A stretch of 64,000 nt of DNA, taken from Takakia lepidozioides (lineage: Eukaryota; Streptophyta; Takakiopsida; Takakiales; Takakiaceae). The translations under genes were made by a program, and so were the position numbers. Below are positions 43,264 through 54,531 of this stretch, piece by piece. The stretch is taken from positions 742,001 through 806,000 of the forward strand of contig CM060734.1 of assembly GCA_030704615.1 (NCBI GenBank), written 5' to 3'. Position 1 is the first letter of the stretch. Each line of letters starts with the position of its first letter. The notes under the pieces are model-generated. The model did not search any database and had not been told where the DNA came from. It was given only the letters and a program-made list of their open reading frames with translations.

Positions 43264-43975
43264 TCCCTCCAGATTCTGGGGTTTTTTCATTAAGTTCAAA
43301 AAAACAAAGAAGAACTAGAGATTGCCTAAGTTTAGGCTTAATAGTAGGCTAGATGAAGAACGAATTTTACCAACGGAGCTGATGAAAACTAAGGAAACGT
43401 CTAGAAACTAGGGTTTCCATTACAACCTGGCAAGTCGACACTTTGTAGATGGAGGTGCGATATTGAGGAAGGAGTCGGAGCGCAGGCGGCGATTTACTAA
43501 CTTGTCTTCTTGCTCCCGCCAAGTGCAATTACACTCTAGCATAGAGTAGAAGTATAAACAGCAGATATCGAGCAATGTGGACTATTTCAGGGAATTGCTC
43601 CTTACCCATTCCTCAATTCTGTTGTTCTATGCTGTTGCGATTTTGGTGGAGCAACATGTCTCAGATGCAGCTCCCACAAGCTCTTAAGGTGGAGTCTGTA
43701 CATGCTTTTTCTTGTGATGCTTTGATAGCTTAACTCTAGCATGATGGACATCGATAACAAGTGTGGGCACCTGATTTACCTGGGGTTCCACAGGGATCAC
43801 TAACCTGTTGGTTTGATGGTTGGCTGTGATGGATCCAGGTAAGGGTGCATCACTTCTTATGCTGCCAGTTAAGCGATGGTGCCTTTGTACAAAGGTTGTA
43901 TTGTCTAAACAAAAAGGATCAGAGCTGATCCCTAGTATTTCTTTGTCAAAGACAAGAGAAGTCCGGTCTCTCTCT
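43264..43975 (+). repeat. direct repeat B flanking the Penelope-like unit (uninterrupted)
   Basis: This is the clean copy of the 36982-39165 repeat, including the empty insertion site 43838-43846. It is followed by a (TC)n run at 43966-43991. It starts after another CT-rich tract (43238-43268). Both copies contain CTGATGA (43379-43385 in B) and a GGAAAC..GTTTCC inverted repeat just after it. Confidence 0.85.
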
Positions 43976-44660
43976 CTCTCTCTCTCTCTCTACTAAATCA
44001 CACACAGCAGATTGATGCTTGTAAAGGGATTTCTAGAGGATATCTGGAAAACTCGGATCAATTGTCTGTTTCAAGGCTACAGGCTACGTCATACTACAGG
44101 CGTCAGCCCCTGACAAAGGTAGTTTATGTCCCTATGCGCTTCGCTGAAACTGCTCAATGACCACAAGGCTCTACGGCTAACAACGTCTTAAGAGTACATT
44201 CTCTACTAAAGGCACCCTGCGTGCAGCCCAGAGTGACCGGCGGAAGCCTCCTCTACCCTGCATCCCCAAGCATGTCATTTCTATGGTAAATTCACAGGGC
44301 TATAAATCTAAAATCAATAATTTTGCAACTGGGCTGTCAAGTTTGCATGCGGACAAGTGCCTCTGTGAGCGCCTTAATGGCAATTGTCGGAAAATAAGTT
44401 TATACCTGCAGGGATAAGCTAAACCCTGGCAGGTCGTGTGGTCATTGTACAATTGAAAATAAAGGCATTGGAAGCCCTACCTTCTTTAGGCAGCAAGTTC
44501 ATGTTGCCTTACAGAGGGCACAAACAACATTTGCAGGGAATGGCAAGAGTACATTCTCTACGTGGTACAATTAATATAAACAATCCCCTTATAATCCTGA
44601 AAGCAGAAAGGTTAGTAACAGTGAAGGTCAATCAGTCTGTAGCATCTTGAGTTAGTTCAA
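43976..44660 (+). pseudogene. coding-like remains downstream of repeat B
   Basis: The frame starting after the TC run reads QQIDACKGISRGYLENSD then LTKVVYVPMRFAETAQ before a stop, with further pieces in other frames to about 44650. It has protein character but no recognised domain. As it directly follows repeat B, it may belong to a second, truncated unit in tandem. Confidence 0.3.
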
Positions 44661-44879
44661 CCCGGAAGGCATAATTGCCATAGCCTTACAAGCATTGACC
44701 CCGCGGGAAACTAACCCTCCTGGAGCTGGGAGTTGTGCGGGTATATCATGGTACAATCATTTAACTATAACTGGACCCGGCGTTTTTGCTTACCTGCCAT
44801 TAGAATATAACCGGAGGCAATGTTTATTCACAACGACCTTCATCTTTTGCTTAACCTAAGGTTTCCATGATCAATCCGC

Positions 44880-45262
44880 TTCACGAAGACACTTCTAGCG
44901 ACGGAACAAAACCAGCCACTATAAAGCGACTCCCGGGACGTCGCTGCTAAAAAAGCCAATTAAATTAATTATCTTATTTTTATTTTATTTTAATGCGTAG
45001 GTTAAAGAGCGACGGCAGGCGGCGGGTAAAAAGTGACGGCGGGGGTCGCTTTCAAAAAGCGACGAGCGCTGATATCACACTAAGAAGCGATCCCTTGGGG
45101 GTCGCTCTAAAAATCCGACGTTTTTTGCTGTTTTTCTTTCACCTGCACGGTTGTAACTGAAAGCACCTCCCACGGGGTCGCTTGTACAAAGCGACGCATC
45201 TGTCGGGTTTTTCAATTTTTTATTTTATACCCTGCTATGAAAAAGCGACCCCCATTCTAAGA
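44880..45262. repeat. AGCGAC/GTCGCT inverted motifs, CACTA-like subterminal DNA
   Basis: Motifs such as AGCGACGG, GGGTCGCTTTCAAAAAGCGAC, GGGTCGCTC..TCCGAC and GGGTCGCTTGTACAAAGCGAC recur at short intervals in both orientations. A CACTTCTAGCGACGG stretch at about 44889-44903 resembles a CACTA-type terminus, and AAAGTG lies at about 45268. No 3-bp target duplication could be confirmed. GTCGC-rich subterminal repeats are typical of plant CACTA elements. Confidence 0.6.
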
Positions 45263-45559
45263 ATTAAAGTGAATTCAATTATGTGGACTTGATTGATTGA
45301 CTCTACAAAATCAATGAAGAGATGTTTCATGTTTCAAATGAGCAAGATTGAGAGTTATAAAGAAGATGCTATGAAATGAGTGTTTTCAATTGGATTGAAG
45401 TTATAATATGAGGAGTTATTTCATTGGTGTTAGTTTACTGAATACTCATTGGAATCTATTGATTGTGACATAGCTGTTCCTTTGGGTTGTTTGTGTGCTT
45501 TGTAATGTTAATTGGATTCATGAACCTGAGTCTAAAATGTACATTATTCTACATCTTTT

Positions 45560-45577
45560 TGGCGCCGTTGCCGGGGA
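45560..45577 (+). other. primer-binding site, tRNA-Asp type
   Basis: TGGCGCCGTTGCCGGGGA is the classic plant gypsy PBS complementary to the 3' end of tRNA-Asp. A 5' LTR should end within a few bases upstream (acatctt); its start could not be placed. Confidence 0.85.
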
Positions 45578-45660
45578 AAGGCTAGACAATAAGCTAGGAT
45601 TAGGTCCTAGTGGGTTGAAGGTGATGTTGTCCCGGTGAGAGTTATGGCGTTGTTACAAAA

Positions 45661-46437
45661 ATGGAAGAGGAAAGCACTGTTAGGGGAGTTCCACCAAAGA
45701 TTCGTAGATTGTGTGCTTTTTACAAATTCCAAGGCCACTATCGGACAGAGTGTAGGAAAGATCGGAAAGAAGAAGTTGGTCAGAAGTTATTGGTGAGTCA
45801 ATCGAAACAGGAGGAACCCAAAGTGGGTGTCAAGGAGAAGGAAGAGGTGTAAGTTGAAGGAGGGCTGGCCCGATTCAGAGTTTATGTGGAAGTACGTAGA
45901 AGAAGAGGAGGGGTATAAAGGAGTCTCCAACGAGAGCAGCTCATCAGGCGAAGGCGAGAGCTGACAGGGCTCTCGTGCGGGCTAGAAGGCAGCAGCAGCG
46001 GCTCCAACAATCTAAGCAACCATCTACTTATTCCTTGGCTTCAATATTTAGTACATCTCCCCCGGTAACAACTATGGCTGGAGCACCCATTCCAGCTGCT
46101 CTTCAATCGGTGCCTATAGCTATCAATCTTGGCCAGCCTGATGATAGAATCAGTAGTATTGCCCATATGCCTTCTTTTACTGGTCGACAAGGATTGGATC
46201 CTGATGCTCATTTGGCCCAATTTATCACAGCCTGTATAGCCAATAACGCAATAACAGATGAAAATTGGCGGAAGATTTTTCCTGCTACTTTGCGAGAATT
46301 GGCTTTTCAATGGTATGACCGGCAACCACTTGGAAGCTTTGCTAATTGGAATGCATTGAGAGCTGTTTTTGTGACATAATTTTGCCCATTGGGATTTGCA
46401 GATCGTCTTGCTAGAGGCAAATGCTCAGGGTCCTAGC
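45661..46437 (+). pseudogene. gag start of a tRNA-Asp-primed gypsy element
   Basis: The first frame (45661-45852) contains CAFYKFQGHYRTEC, a zinc knuckle whose second Cys is Tyr. An acidic/Ser-rich stretch and a gag domain follow at 45975-46379: PSFTGRQGLDPDAHLAQF, FPATLRELAFQWYDRQPLGS. TAA at 46377-46379 replaces an expected Gln codon (CAA), and the sequence remains gag-like (FCPLGFADRLAR) to about 46430. A knuckle placed before the capsid is unusual, since it normally follows it. The element breaks off here. Confidence 0.75.
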
Positions 46438-47393
46438 TTTTAAAGAAAAATGCTTGGTTGAAAAATAAATCGCATAAGTACTGCTCATACTGTGCAAACA
46501 TACCTACATGAGTGTGAAGAAGAACCCAAAGGATTACAAATTGATCACATAAAAACCAGCGGTAAGACAGAACCAAAAGAGCTTCAAGTGCTTCAAGGTC
46601 CTGGAAGAACGCACACAGTACTAACATTCACATCCTTTAAGCAGTAATGAATGAGACAAGTTCTCTGCTCAATCTCTGCAATGCTTACCCAAAAGAGGTG
46701 TCCCGCAACACCTCTTCCATTCTTTGCTGCCCCCCCCAAAGTTCGATGTTGATTGCCCAGCTCCTTCCACGGAGCTACTTCCTTCTCCCTTCCTTGAGAC
46801 ATGCTCCGTTCTCATCGTAACAACCGCCGCGATTAGTTCGCATAAAAGTTCGCGATTAGTTCCCAGAAAAGTTCCCATGGATGTAAAAGTAGAATGAAAC
46901 GTGGGATGAAATTTTATGATATCCCGTTACGTGCTGGCCTGTGCGGCCATTGCGGGGGACCCGCCTCCTGCACTTGGTCTGCCCTCTACCCTCCCCTCTA
47001 CCTCTAGATTCGTCCGATAGTAAACTTGGTACGGGTCTGTGCTGCCCTGTGCGGCCAGGCCCTAAAAGAACCATAGCGTTATCTGTTGAAATTAGCGTGT
47101 GTGTGTTTGCGCAGTGCCGGAGAGCTGCAGACTTGGTCTCGTGTTGGACAAGTTGTTGCGCTTGTTAATCGTCCCGACCCACATTTCCATCTCTCGCTGG
47201 TTCTAGATCAATGCGTACCAGAAGTATGGCTTCATCTGGGTTGAGCTGATTCGAACGGAGCAAGAATGCTGGGCCACGGAATCGGTGATCGATCGGGGGA
47301 ACCGACTACTTTTGATTGGAAGTTGTGAAGCTAGGTCCAAGCTGCATTCAGTCTGCACGGGAGACAGAAGCGTGCCATAAGTTGAACTTAAGA
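46438..47393. other. no gene seen; upstream region of the ARM gene
   Basis: There is no protein-like frame. The last 300 bp, with few ATGs and the ARM frame open from 47316, probably include promoter and leader. No TATA box stands out. Confidence 0.45.
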
Positions 47394-49322
47394 ATGCTGG
47401 GGCAGGGAGGACAGGGTGGAATGGTAGTGGTGGAGCCTTGCCCACCTACAGGCAAGCGATTTGCAGCTCTCTCCTCCTTCTTTCACTCTGGCAAGGCCCC
47501 CCATTCGACCGTTCACCTCCGCCGTAGCTGCACTGTGAGCTGTGTGGGTGGTGGTGGTGGTGTTGGAAGATCAAAGGTCATACACTCACCGGGAGAACGC
47601 GGGTCTCCGGAGCTGGAGGAGTCATATGAGGAACAGAGTGTTGAGTCAGATGCAGAAGATACCGATGTCACGGCCTGTGGGGTAAAACCCAGATGGTTAT
47701 CCCGGGTTTCGAAGGTGCATGAAAATCAGAAGGAGGCTGATTTGCCAAGGAAAAGGGACGAGGGGTCGGGCACGAGGCTGGACCAGGATGCCAATCATCC
47801 GACCTCGACAGTCTGTGAGGAGACCACGCAAGCAGCTTCTTCATCATGGCGAGAGGTAAAAGGCTCAGTTTTGCAGTGTCAAGAATTTGTAAATCTTCAA
47901 CCCCCGGAAGTGAGTTCGAAGTTCACAAAGGATGTCGGTGAAGGAGAAAATGCGCCCCAGGGCTCCCTCTTTGAAGGGATGAAATCCAAGGACCAGAGCA
48001 GGACAGATCAGAGAAAAGAAGATGCGGTTCTGGAAGTTCGGGAACAGTGTACCTCACACCGCCAGGAAGGGAAAATTGGCCAAGACCACGACGACATCTC
48101 GATGCCCATTCTGGATAATAAGCTCTTGCGAGTTTCGGGCCAGCAACAGGACACCAGGATACATAGCGATGCTCATGCAAATTTTCAAGGCTTTGAGGAG
48201 CTTGAACAGAATGCAAAAGTCTTCAAGGAGTGGAAGAGTGCAGTGAAGCAGCTGCTCTCCGGGAAAGCCGAGGAACGGGCTATAGCTGCTGCTGAAATAC
48301 GACACCTAGCAAGAGATAATGCCTCAGCTCGCGTCACTCTTGCGATGCTGGGAGCCATCCCTCCTCTAGTTACCATCCTGGATGCCGAGCAGTCCATGTC
48401 TCAGCATTCAGCTCTCCTTGCCCTCCTCAACCTTGCAATTGGTAATGATTTGAACAAAGCCTCCATTGTATTAGCAGGGGCAGTACCTAAGATGGTGGAG
48501 CTAATCAATGGGCCCGACGTGGCAATACAAGAAGCAGTGGTTGCAGCGTTCTTGAGCTTGTCGGCATTGGATCGGAACAAGCCTGTGATTGGTTCATCGG
48601 GGGCAGTGCCAGCCTTGCTGCATATCCTGGAGCATGGGAGTGAGCAGGGGCAGAAAGATGCGTTAAGAGCACTTTATAACTTATCGATCTCCCAAGCAAA
48701 CGTGCGTCCTCTGGTGGAGGCTGGTGCAACACAGCCCCTGTTGATGATGGTGCGGGATCCCAAGACCACAGAGAAAGCTCTGGCAATGCTTGGGAATCTT
48801 ATCGGGGTTGATGCAGGTCGCATTGCCATTGAAGGTGCGCAGGATGCACTTGCGAGTTTGATCAATGTTTTGGGGTGGGCAGATTCACCCAAGTGTCAGG
48901 AACGCGCTGTATACGTGCTCATGGTGATTGGTCACCACAGTTGTGGGCAGAGGCAGGCCATGGTGTGCAAGGGTGCAGTCTCTGCCCTCCTGGAGGTAGC
49001 ATTGCTGGGCAGCACACTTGCACAGAAGCGTGCATCCCGACTCTTGGAGTGTTTACGAGGAGATCGAGAGAAAGGTAGGCCAGTGTCAGCTCCAATATTG
49101 GGTCCTCTGAGCAGCTCATTAGCTTTTCCTGTGGAAACCAACAGTGAGGTTGAAGAAGTTTCAGAAGAGCGGAGAGTTGTGAACCTCATGGTGCAGCAAA
49201 GCCTGGAGCGCAATTTGCAAAGAATGGTCCGTCGTGCCAACATGCCTGCACGAGAGTTCGCCAGGGCTGAGGGAAGGAAGGCACTGACAGGGAGTTTGAG
49301 CTCAAAGAGCCTTCCCTACTGA
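47394..49322 (+). CDS. ARM-repeat protein related to plant U-box (PUB) proteins but without U-box
   Basis: 642 aa in one exon. Residues 1-270 are low-complexity, acidic and probably disordered. From about 277 to 560 there are at least six armadillo repeats, for example ARVTLAMLGAIPPLVTIL, QHSALLALLNLAIGND, GSSGAVPALLHILEHGSEQG and QKDALRALYNLS. The order and wording resemble the ARM half of PUB45/PUB6-type proteins, but no U-box lies upstream. The C-terminal tail has a basic RNLQRMVRRANMP segment. ARM repeats form a superhelix that binds partner proteins; the partner is unknown. I start at 47394, the first ATG in frame. The next ATG (47421) is an alternative. Confidence 0.9.
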   Translation: MLGQGGQGGMVVVEPCPPTGKRFAALSSFFHSGKAPHSTVHLRRSCTVSCVGGGGGVGRSKVIHSPGERGSPELEESYEEQSVESDAEDTDVTACGVKPRWLSRVSKVHENQKEADLPRKRDEGSGTRLDQDANHPTSTVCEETTQAASSSWREVKGSVLQCQEFVNLQPPEVSSKFTKDVGEGENAPQGSLFEGMKSKDQSRTDQRKEDAVLEVREQCTSHRQEGKIGQDHDDISMPILDNKLLRVSGQQQDTRIHSDAHANFQGFEELEQNAKVFKEWKSAVKQLLSGKAEERAIAAAEIRHLARDNASARVTLAMLGAIPPLVTILDAEQSMSQHSALLALLNLAIGNDLNKASIVLAGAVPKMVELINGPDVAIQEAVVAAFLSLSALDRNKPVIGSSGAVPALLHILEHGSEQGQKDALRALYNLSISQANVRPLVEAGATQPLLMMVRDPKTTEKALAMLGNLIGVDAGRIAIEGAQDALASLINVLGWADSPKCQERAVYVLMVIGHHSCGQRQAMVCKGAVSALLEVALLGSTLAQKRASRLLECLRGDREKGRPVSAPILGPLSSSLAFPVETNSEVEEVSEERRVVNLMVQQSLERNLQRMVRRANMPAREFARAEGRKALTGSLSSKSLPY

Positions 49323-52300
49323 GAGCGTGCTGTTCCTCTTTAGGGTTGCTGTGAGGGATAGAGAGGCAATGGGAGAAGTAAAGAGGCTTTAGACAATGTA
49401 ATGTAAGAACCTTAGCTGTGGTGCAAGTGCTTCATCCCTACTTTTGTGTTGTTTTCTGACGGCCCAATCAAAATTCAGCCAATGCTGCTGAGTATCACTC
49501 TTTGAGGGATCGTGAGAGGCCTGCAGGCAGCTGTGTCCATTTAGAAGGAATTAGGGACAGGAAATACTTCCCCTTCTGAGGATAGAGTTCTTCTAGTACA
49601 CTGTTTGGCAGGGAGTTTTGTCCAACAGATGTATTAGTGTGAGACTGCCTTGAAGAATCGGGATTCATTCGTCTTCTACAGCATTCAGCAGGTTTGTGCC
49701 GCTTCTGCCATGTCCCTAAGACATGCAAATAAGGACAGCATTTGGGCCTGGCCAAGATTTGTTGCATTTGTAAATGTTTCCAACAGACTCTCTCCTACTC
49801 TGTTCAGCGGGTGCAGGGTGTAGGGGTCAAATCTGCAGCAAGCCTAGTCTTGTGAGTACATATCTTGCCCCTTATTTAATCCAAAAGCCACAGATGGGTG
49901 CTGTTGCTAAGGATATGAAATGTTGTCAGGTGTGCAAGAAGTTGGTTAAGATGAGGATTTCATCTGGTGACTCCAGTTCCTTAGTGACCATAAACTCTGG
50001 GCTGAATCAAGACTGCGCAGTCAAGCCATGTTTGATGAACTAGAGCTGTGAAGTCAGGATGCTGCTGGAGGATCTGGAATTGAAGTTCACGGAGCTGGAA
50101 TGATGTTCTGTACTAGGGACCACAGGACTACAGGCTGAGACTGATGTAAATGTGTTGAAGAAACGAAGGTTGAGGCATTGTGCATAACCAGGTGATTCTG
50201 GATTCAACGCTTTACTTGACTATGCTGGAGACTGACTCTCAAAGATGAGTTTGGGGTTGGTCTAAAGGGTTGTCCAATTTTAGTTAACAGTGGCTTCACA
50301 TATCCATCAATGTCTATGCCCAAAATGGGGTGCCTTTTACAATTTTGATAGGGAATAGATGCCCTTTCTAATTTACGTAACTTCAAATTGCAGGTGGGTC
50401 TCTCAAGGTGTGACTACCAGGAACTTGTTGGCTTCTGAAAGCTGTTATAAATGGCCAGTGGCAGACAAATTTCTCTGCTTTCTAGTTGCTTCACACCAAT
50501 TGGCAAGTTGGTTTGGTAATGCAAAGTTTCTGTAGCCAGGAGAGCCTGCTTTGAATCCTGCATATCCCCTCAGTGTCTGGGACACACTGCCGAGGGTGGG
50601 CTTGATTGTCAGGGTACCCACTTGTCATGCGATTTGAAAGTGGAAATGTGACAAGCTTCCCGGCCTCCCAGTTTATCAAGTTATGAGCAGGTGGGCATGG
50701 GCTTGCTTGTGACCTGACATTTGTTGTTGCCCATAAGCAAGAGGAAGGGAGTCCTTTTGAGGGACAGGAGGTTCTTTTTCTGGCTGATGCAACACCACAT
50801 CTTTAATTTAAACGGATGTTGCATGTGTCATGAACTTTTTGCAGCGCATTACATGCCACAATCTTTTGACTGCAGTAGTTATGATCAAATGAGACTACAG
50901 AGGGGTTCATCATTATGCGAGTTATTACATCTGCGACCGATGCAGCTGATTTCCGAGAATGAATATCAGTACCATCTTTGTACTGAGGACCTCTCTCAAA
51001 CCATTGACTTGGGTACCCGTGAAAGGAAGGGGGGAGAGGAGCTCAAGCTCTTTGTTGCAAGGCCTTTGAGCCATTATTTGCAATCGTAAGATTCCCAAAC
51101 AGAACTTTACATCCTTGCGCTTTCGTCACAAAGTCAGATTGAGCACGGCAACAGGGGTGGAAACACCTGAATGAGAGACAGCAGCATAATTGAAGAAACC
51201 ATGATGAAAGACCGCTAATGCCTATATTAATACCAATAATTGACATATTAAGATGCGAGTCATACGCTGTAGCAAAGTGGTCCGCCTACGGACATCATCA
51301 ATAATCCTAAACACATCGGTCCCCTGTGAGCTATTACTAAGGCGCTGAATTGATGACTCTGATGACTAATCCGTTTGGAAGCGGCTTGAGAATAGGATTC
51401 TGACATTGATCGCTTGCATCAAACATTAACGGATCACCATTGAATGCGAGGAGAATGCTAAGTTCGTTGCTAACGGTAAGATAAAAAGGGAAGGAATTCG
51501 AATTTTGGAATAGGCAGGAGCAGCATCTCAACTGTCAAATGGGCTGAAGTCTTGGCTCGTTCGATCGTGCCGTCACGCCACGTTGAGCACCGCCACATCC
51601 CCCCCATGGCTTTAGGGTTTGTGGGTGCCTTCTCCATTTTTGGTTCATTTTTTCCTTGGGTTTTGTACCATGTGAGATATGTACGCAGCTTTTGTACTTT
51701 GATGTCAGCGTCTCGGTGTTTGTCAGGTACCTGTTGATCGATCACATGTACTTCACGAGTCCGCTTGAACATCTTTTCATACCGAATATGACTGGAACTT
51801 GGGCACGCCCATTTCTCCTACATGTTTGCAACATGTCATGTTGGGGCGTGAAGACATCGGCACCCTGCACATCTTTGCTGCTTCCGAAGGCCGGCATTCA
51901 GGCAACGTTCTGCAGACGATATTGAGGTTGTTGACATGTGACTAAGGGCCAGGTTCCATGGGCACTCCCAATCGCCTCCTAAGGAATCGCCCCCCAGATG
52001 GAATTGCCCCTCCAAAACATGATGGGGTGGTTCCGTGGAGACCCTTGTAATCGCCCCTCCTTAAATCAACGATCCTCCGTAAGGCTACTCCACAGGAACG
52101 AAAAACAAAAGTATTTTGACAAGGCCAGCAAAATTCGATCGTCCCTTCCATCGTCCCTTCCTAAAGGGACGTGATTTTTGGGTCCACACAGAAAGGCGAT
52201 TTGCTGGGTACAGAATACAAAAAAGGTCTATGCTCTTTCGTAAAAACCTGCTCTAGATTTTCCTTTGTACTTTTTAGGGCATTTTGAAGCAGAAGTCCCC

Positions 52301-52924
52301 AGGAGGCACAAGTGGCATGAAACCAGTCGTCCCATTGGGGGTGGGAGCAAGGAACGGGTGGTTCCAATTCTGGAACCTCGTTGCCAGTGGAACGCAATCT
52401 TGTCCCTTGGATGACATATCATCTAGGGTTGATGTGAAGCCAGCTAGTCAGAGGGTGGAACCAGGTGAGCAAATTTTTACGCAGCGGAAAGTTCCTGCCC
52501 TCCGACTTCCCACAATTTGCGGGTATGGCCTGGGGCTCCCGCCCTCGGGCCCACCCTTAAACAGCGGAAAGTAAAAAATCCATGGCCCAGGTTTTGTATG
52601 AGAGGAATCTTGCTAGCCTTGCTGAAAAGCGGTTGCGGAGGAAAGAAGCAAGGTACAGTCGTTATCAATCCTGAGGTTTTTTATGGTGTTGCATGTTTAA
52701 CCCCTAATGGACGAGGCGACCCGTTTCGGGTCGCGTCAGGGTGGCTACAGAATTCATCCAGGATGTAACTTCGTCGGATGACCTTGGATGAAAAAAAATT
52801 TGAACGAAAGTTGTGCGCCTTGATGTCATGCACCTCCCTGACTTTATGGCACCCTAAAATAATAAATAGAATCTGATATATTTTTAGATATTGGAATTGT
52901 GAGAATCTGTGAAGCCCGGCCACA
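49323..52924. other. no gene seen
   Basis: The first few hundred bases are the ARM gene 3' UTR. The rest has only short frames without protein character on both strands. Near 51940-52200 there are repeated AATCGCCCC and CGTCCCTTCC words, and CAGCGGAAAGT occurs at 52482 and 52562; none defines a known element. Confidence 0.5.
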
Positions 52925-53905
52925 TCATGTTTGTGTGCATTTGCAACTTGTGCAAGCCTGGCAGCCCTGGAGAAGGGCAAAGAGGTGCATGGATATATCA
53001 TCAAAACTGGAATTGTACCAAATGTCAATCTGAACACTGCCCTGGCAGCTCTGGAAAAGGGGAAAGAGGTGCATGGTGACATCTTCAGAGCTGGAATTGT
53101 ACCAGATGTCATTTTGAATAAGACCCTGGTGGACATGTTTGCCAAATGTGGGTGCATTGAGGATGCAAAGGGAGTGTTCAACACTATGGCTGAACGAGAT
53201 GTGGTGTTGTGGAGTGCGATGCTTGCAGGGTATGCACAGCAGAGACATGGGATGGAGATGGTTGAACATGCAGCAGCCTCCATTCTCAGGTGGGATGAAC
53301 AGGGTGTCGCAACTTACGTGTTGCTATCAAACATCTATGCTGCAGCTGGCAGGTGGGATGATACTTCAAGGGTGAGAAAATAATGAAGGTCATATCAGGG
53401 GTTAGGAAGGAGCCAGGTCGCTGCTGCTGCCTGCATTGAGGTTGGCAACAGCATGCACACCTTTGTTGTAGATGACAAATTGCAATCCAAAATTGAAGAA
53501 GTCCATGCTGAGCTCAGAAGACTGTCTGCTGCAGATGAAGGAGGCGGGGTATGTGCCTAACAGACGATTTGTGTTGCATGATGTGGGGGAGGAGAAAAAG
53601 AAATTTTCTTTTTGCCACCACAGTGAGAAGCTAGCCTCTGGTTTTGGGCTGATCAGCACGACCCCTGGGATGCCTCTCCGTCTCACCAAGAATCTACGGT
53701 TGTGTGGTGACTGATGGTTTTGGGCTGATCAGCACGGCCCCTGGGATGCCTCTCCGTCTGATGAAGAATCTCCGGGTGTGTGAAGACTGCCACACCGCCA
53801 CCAAGCTCATCTCAAAGACTGTTGGCTGAACAATTGTGGTACGGGACTCAAACCGCTTTCATCACCTTGAAGATGGGGTTTGTTCTTGTGGGGAATACTG
53901 GTTTT
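52925..53905 (+). pseudogene. PPR-DYW protein, decayed
   Basis: Plus-strand pieces are PPR motifs (LAALEKGKEVHGYIIKTG, LVDMFAKCGCIEDAKGVF, ERDVVLWSAMLAGYAQQ; 52931-53240) and a collapsed E region (YVLLSNIYAAAGRWDD). The E+ and DYW parts follow (MKEAGYVPNRRFVLHDV, HHSEKLASGFGL with the HxE zinc site, [13 protein letters not shown], then CSCGEYW near 53855). Intact DYW proteins deaminate specific cytidines in organelle RNA. Here repeats are missing between the second PPR and the E domain. A 76-bp duplication shifts the DYW frame, and a TGA (53827-53829) interrupts it. Confidence 0.9.
53640..53791 (+). repeat. 76-bp tandem duplication inside the DYW domain
   Basis: 53640-53715 and 53716-53791 both begin GGTTTTGGGCTGATCAGCAC and encode [18 protein letters not shown]. 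They differ at several bases, so the duplication is not recent. 76 is not a multiple of three and breaks the frame. Confidence 0.88.
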
Positions 53906-54531
53906 CTGGAAAGGTTTAAGTGTCTTGACGTGACCAATGTATATGGGGATTTAGGTGGCACACGCATGTATTTGGTACTGGGGTATGCAGGTAAAGGTGA
54001 GCTGTACAAGGAGCTGCAGCGATGAGGTATGCCTTGTATTTGTTTTCTTTTGCCTGTAGCTTAGAAAGATTGCACCCCTGCACTCTCGTGTCATGAGTGG
54101 CATTTGGGTTCATGTTGTCTTGTAAGCTGGTAGACAGCACCTGATAACTGGGTGGGTGCAGGGTTCATCAACTTGAATCACGCCTAATAGCATTCCACAC
54201 TCAATCCGGCAGTGAGTCTGGACTGCTTTTCTCCACTTCTATGTTGCCTCCATACAGAAGAGGAGAATAACAGTGCAGACACAATCGGAGATGAGACAAT
54301 CTTCCTCTCAAATGCGGAGCGCGAATCCCAGATGCGGAGCTCAAACTGTTTAGGGAACGACGAGCCCTTTGCCTTAGCATATTTCATGTTTGGTAATGAT
54401 CTGTTCAAGGACGATAGTGTTTCGAGGGGTGCATGTAAAGCTTGCGACATGTAAGCCAGATAGCATGAGATGTCGGCAGCTGCCTCGCAATAGGCTTTGA
54501 GGGAGACATGTGGTTCAGCAATTAAGCATGG

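Noticed and set aside
52161-52574. Overlapping frames on both strands near 52.3 kb
   Set aside because: No recognisable domain, no consistent start or splice structure.
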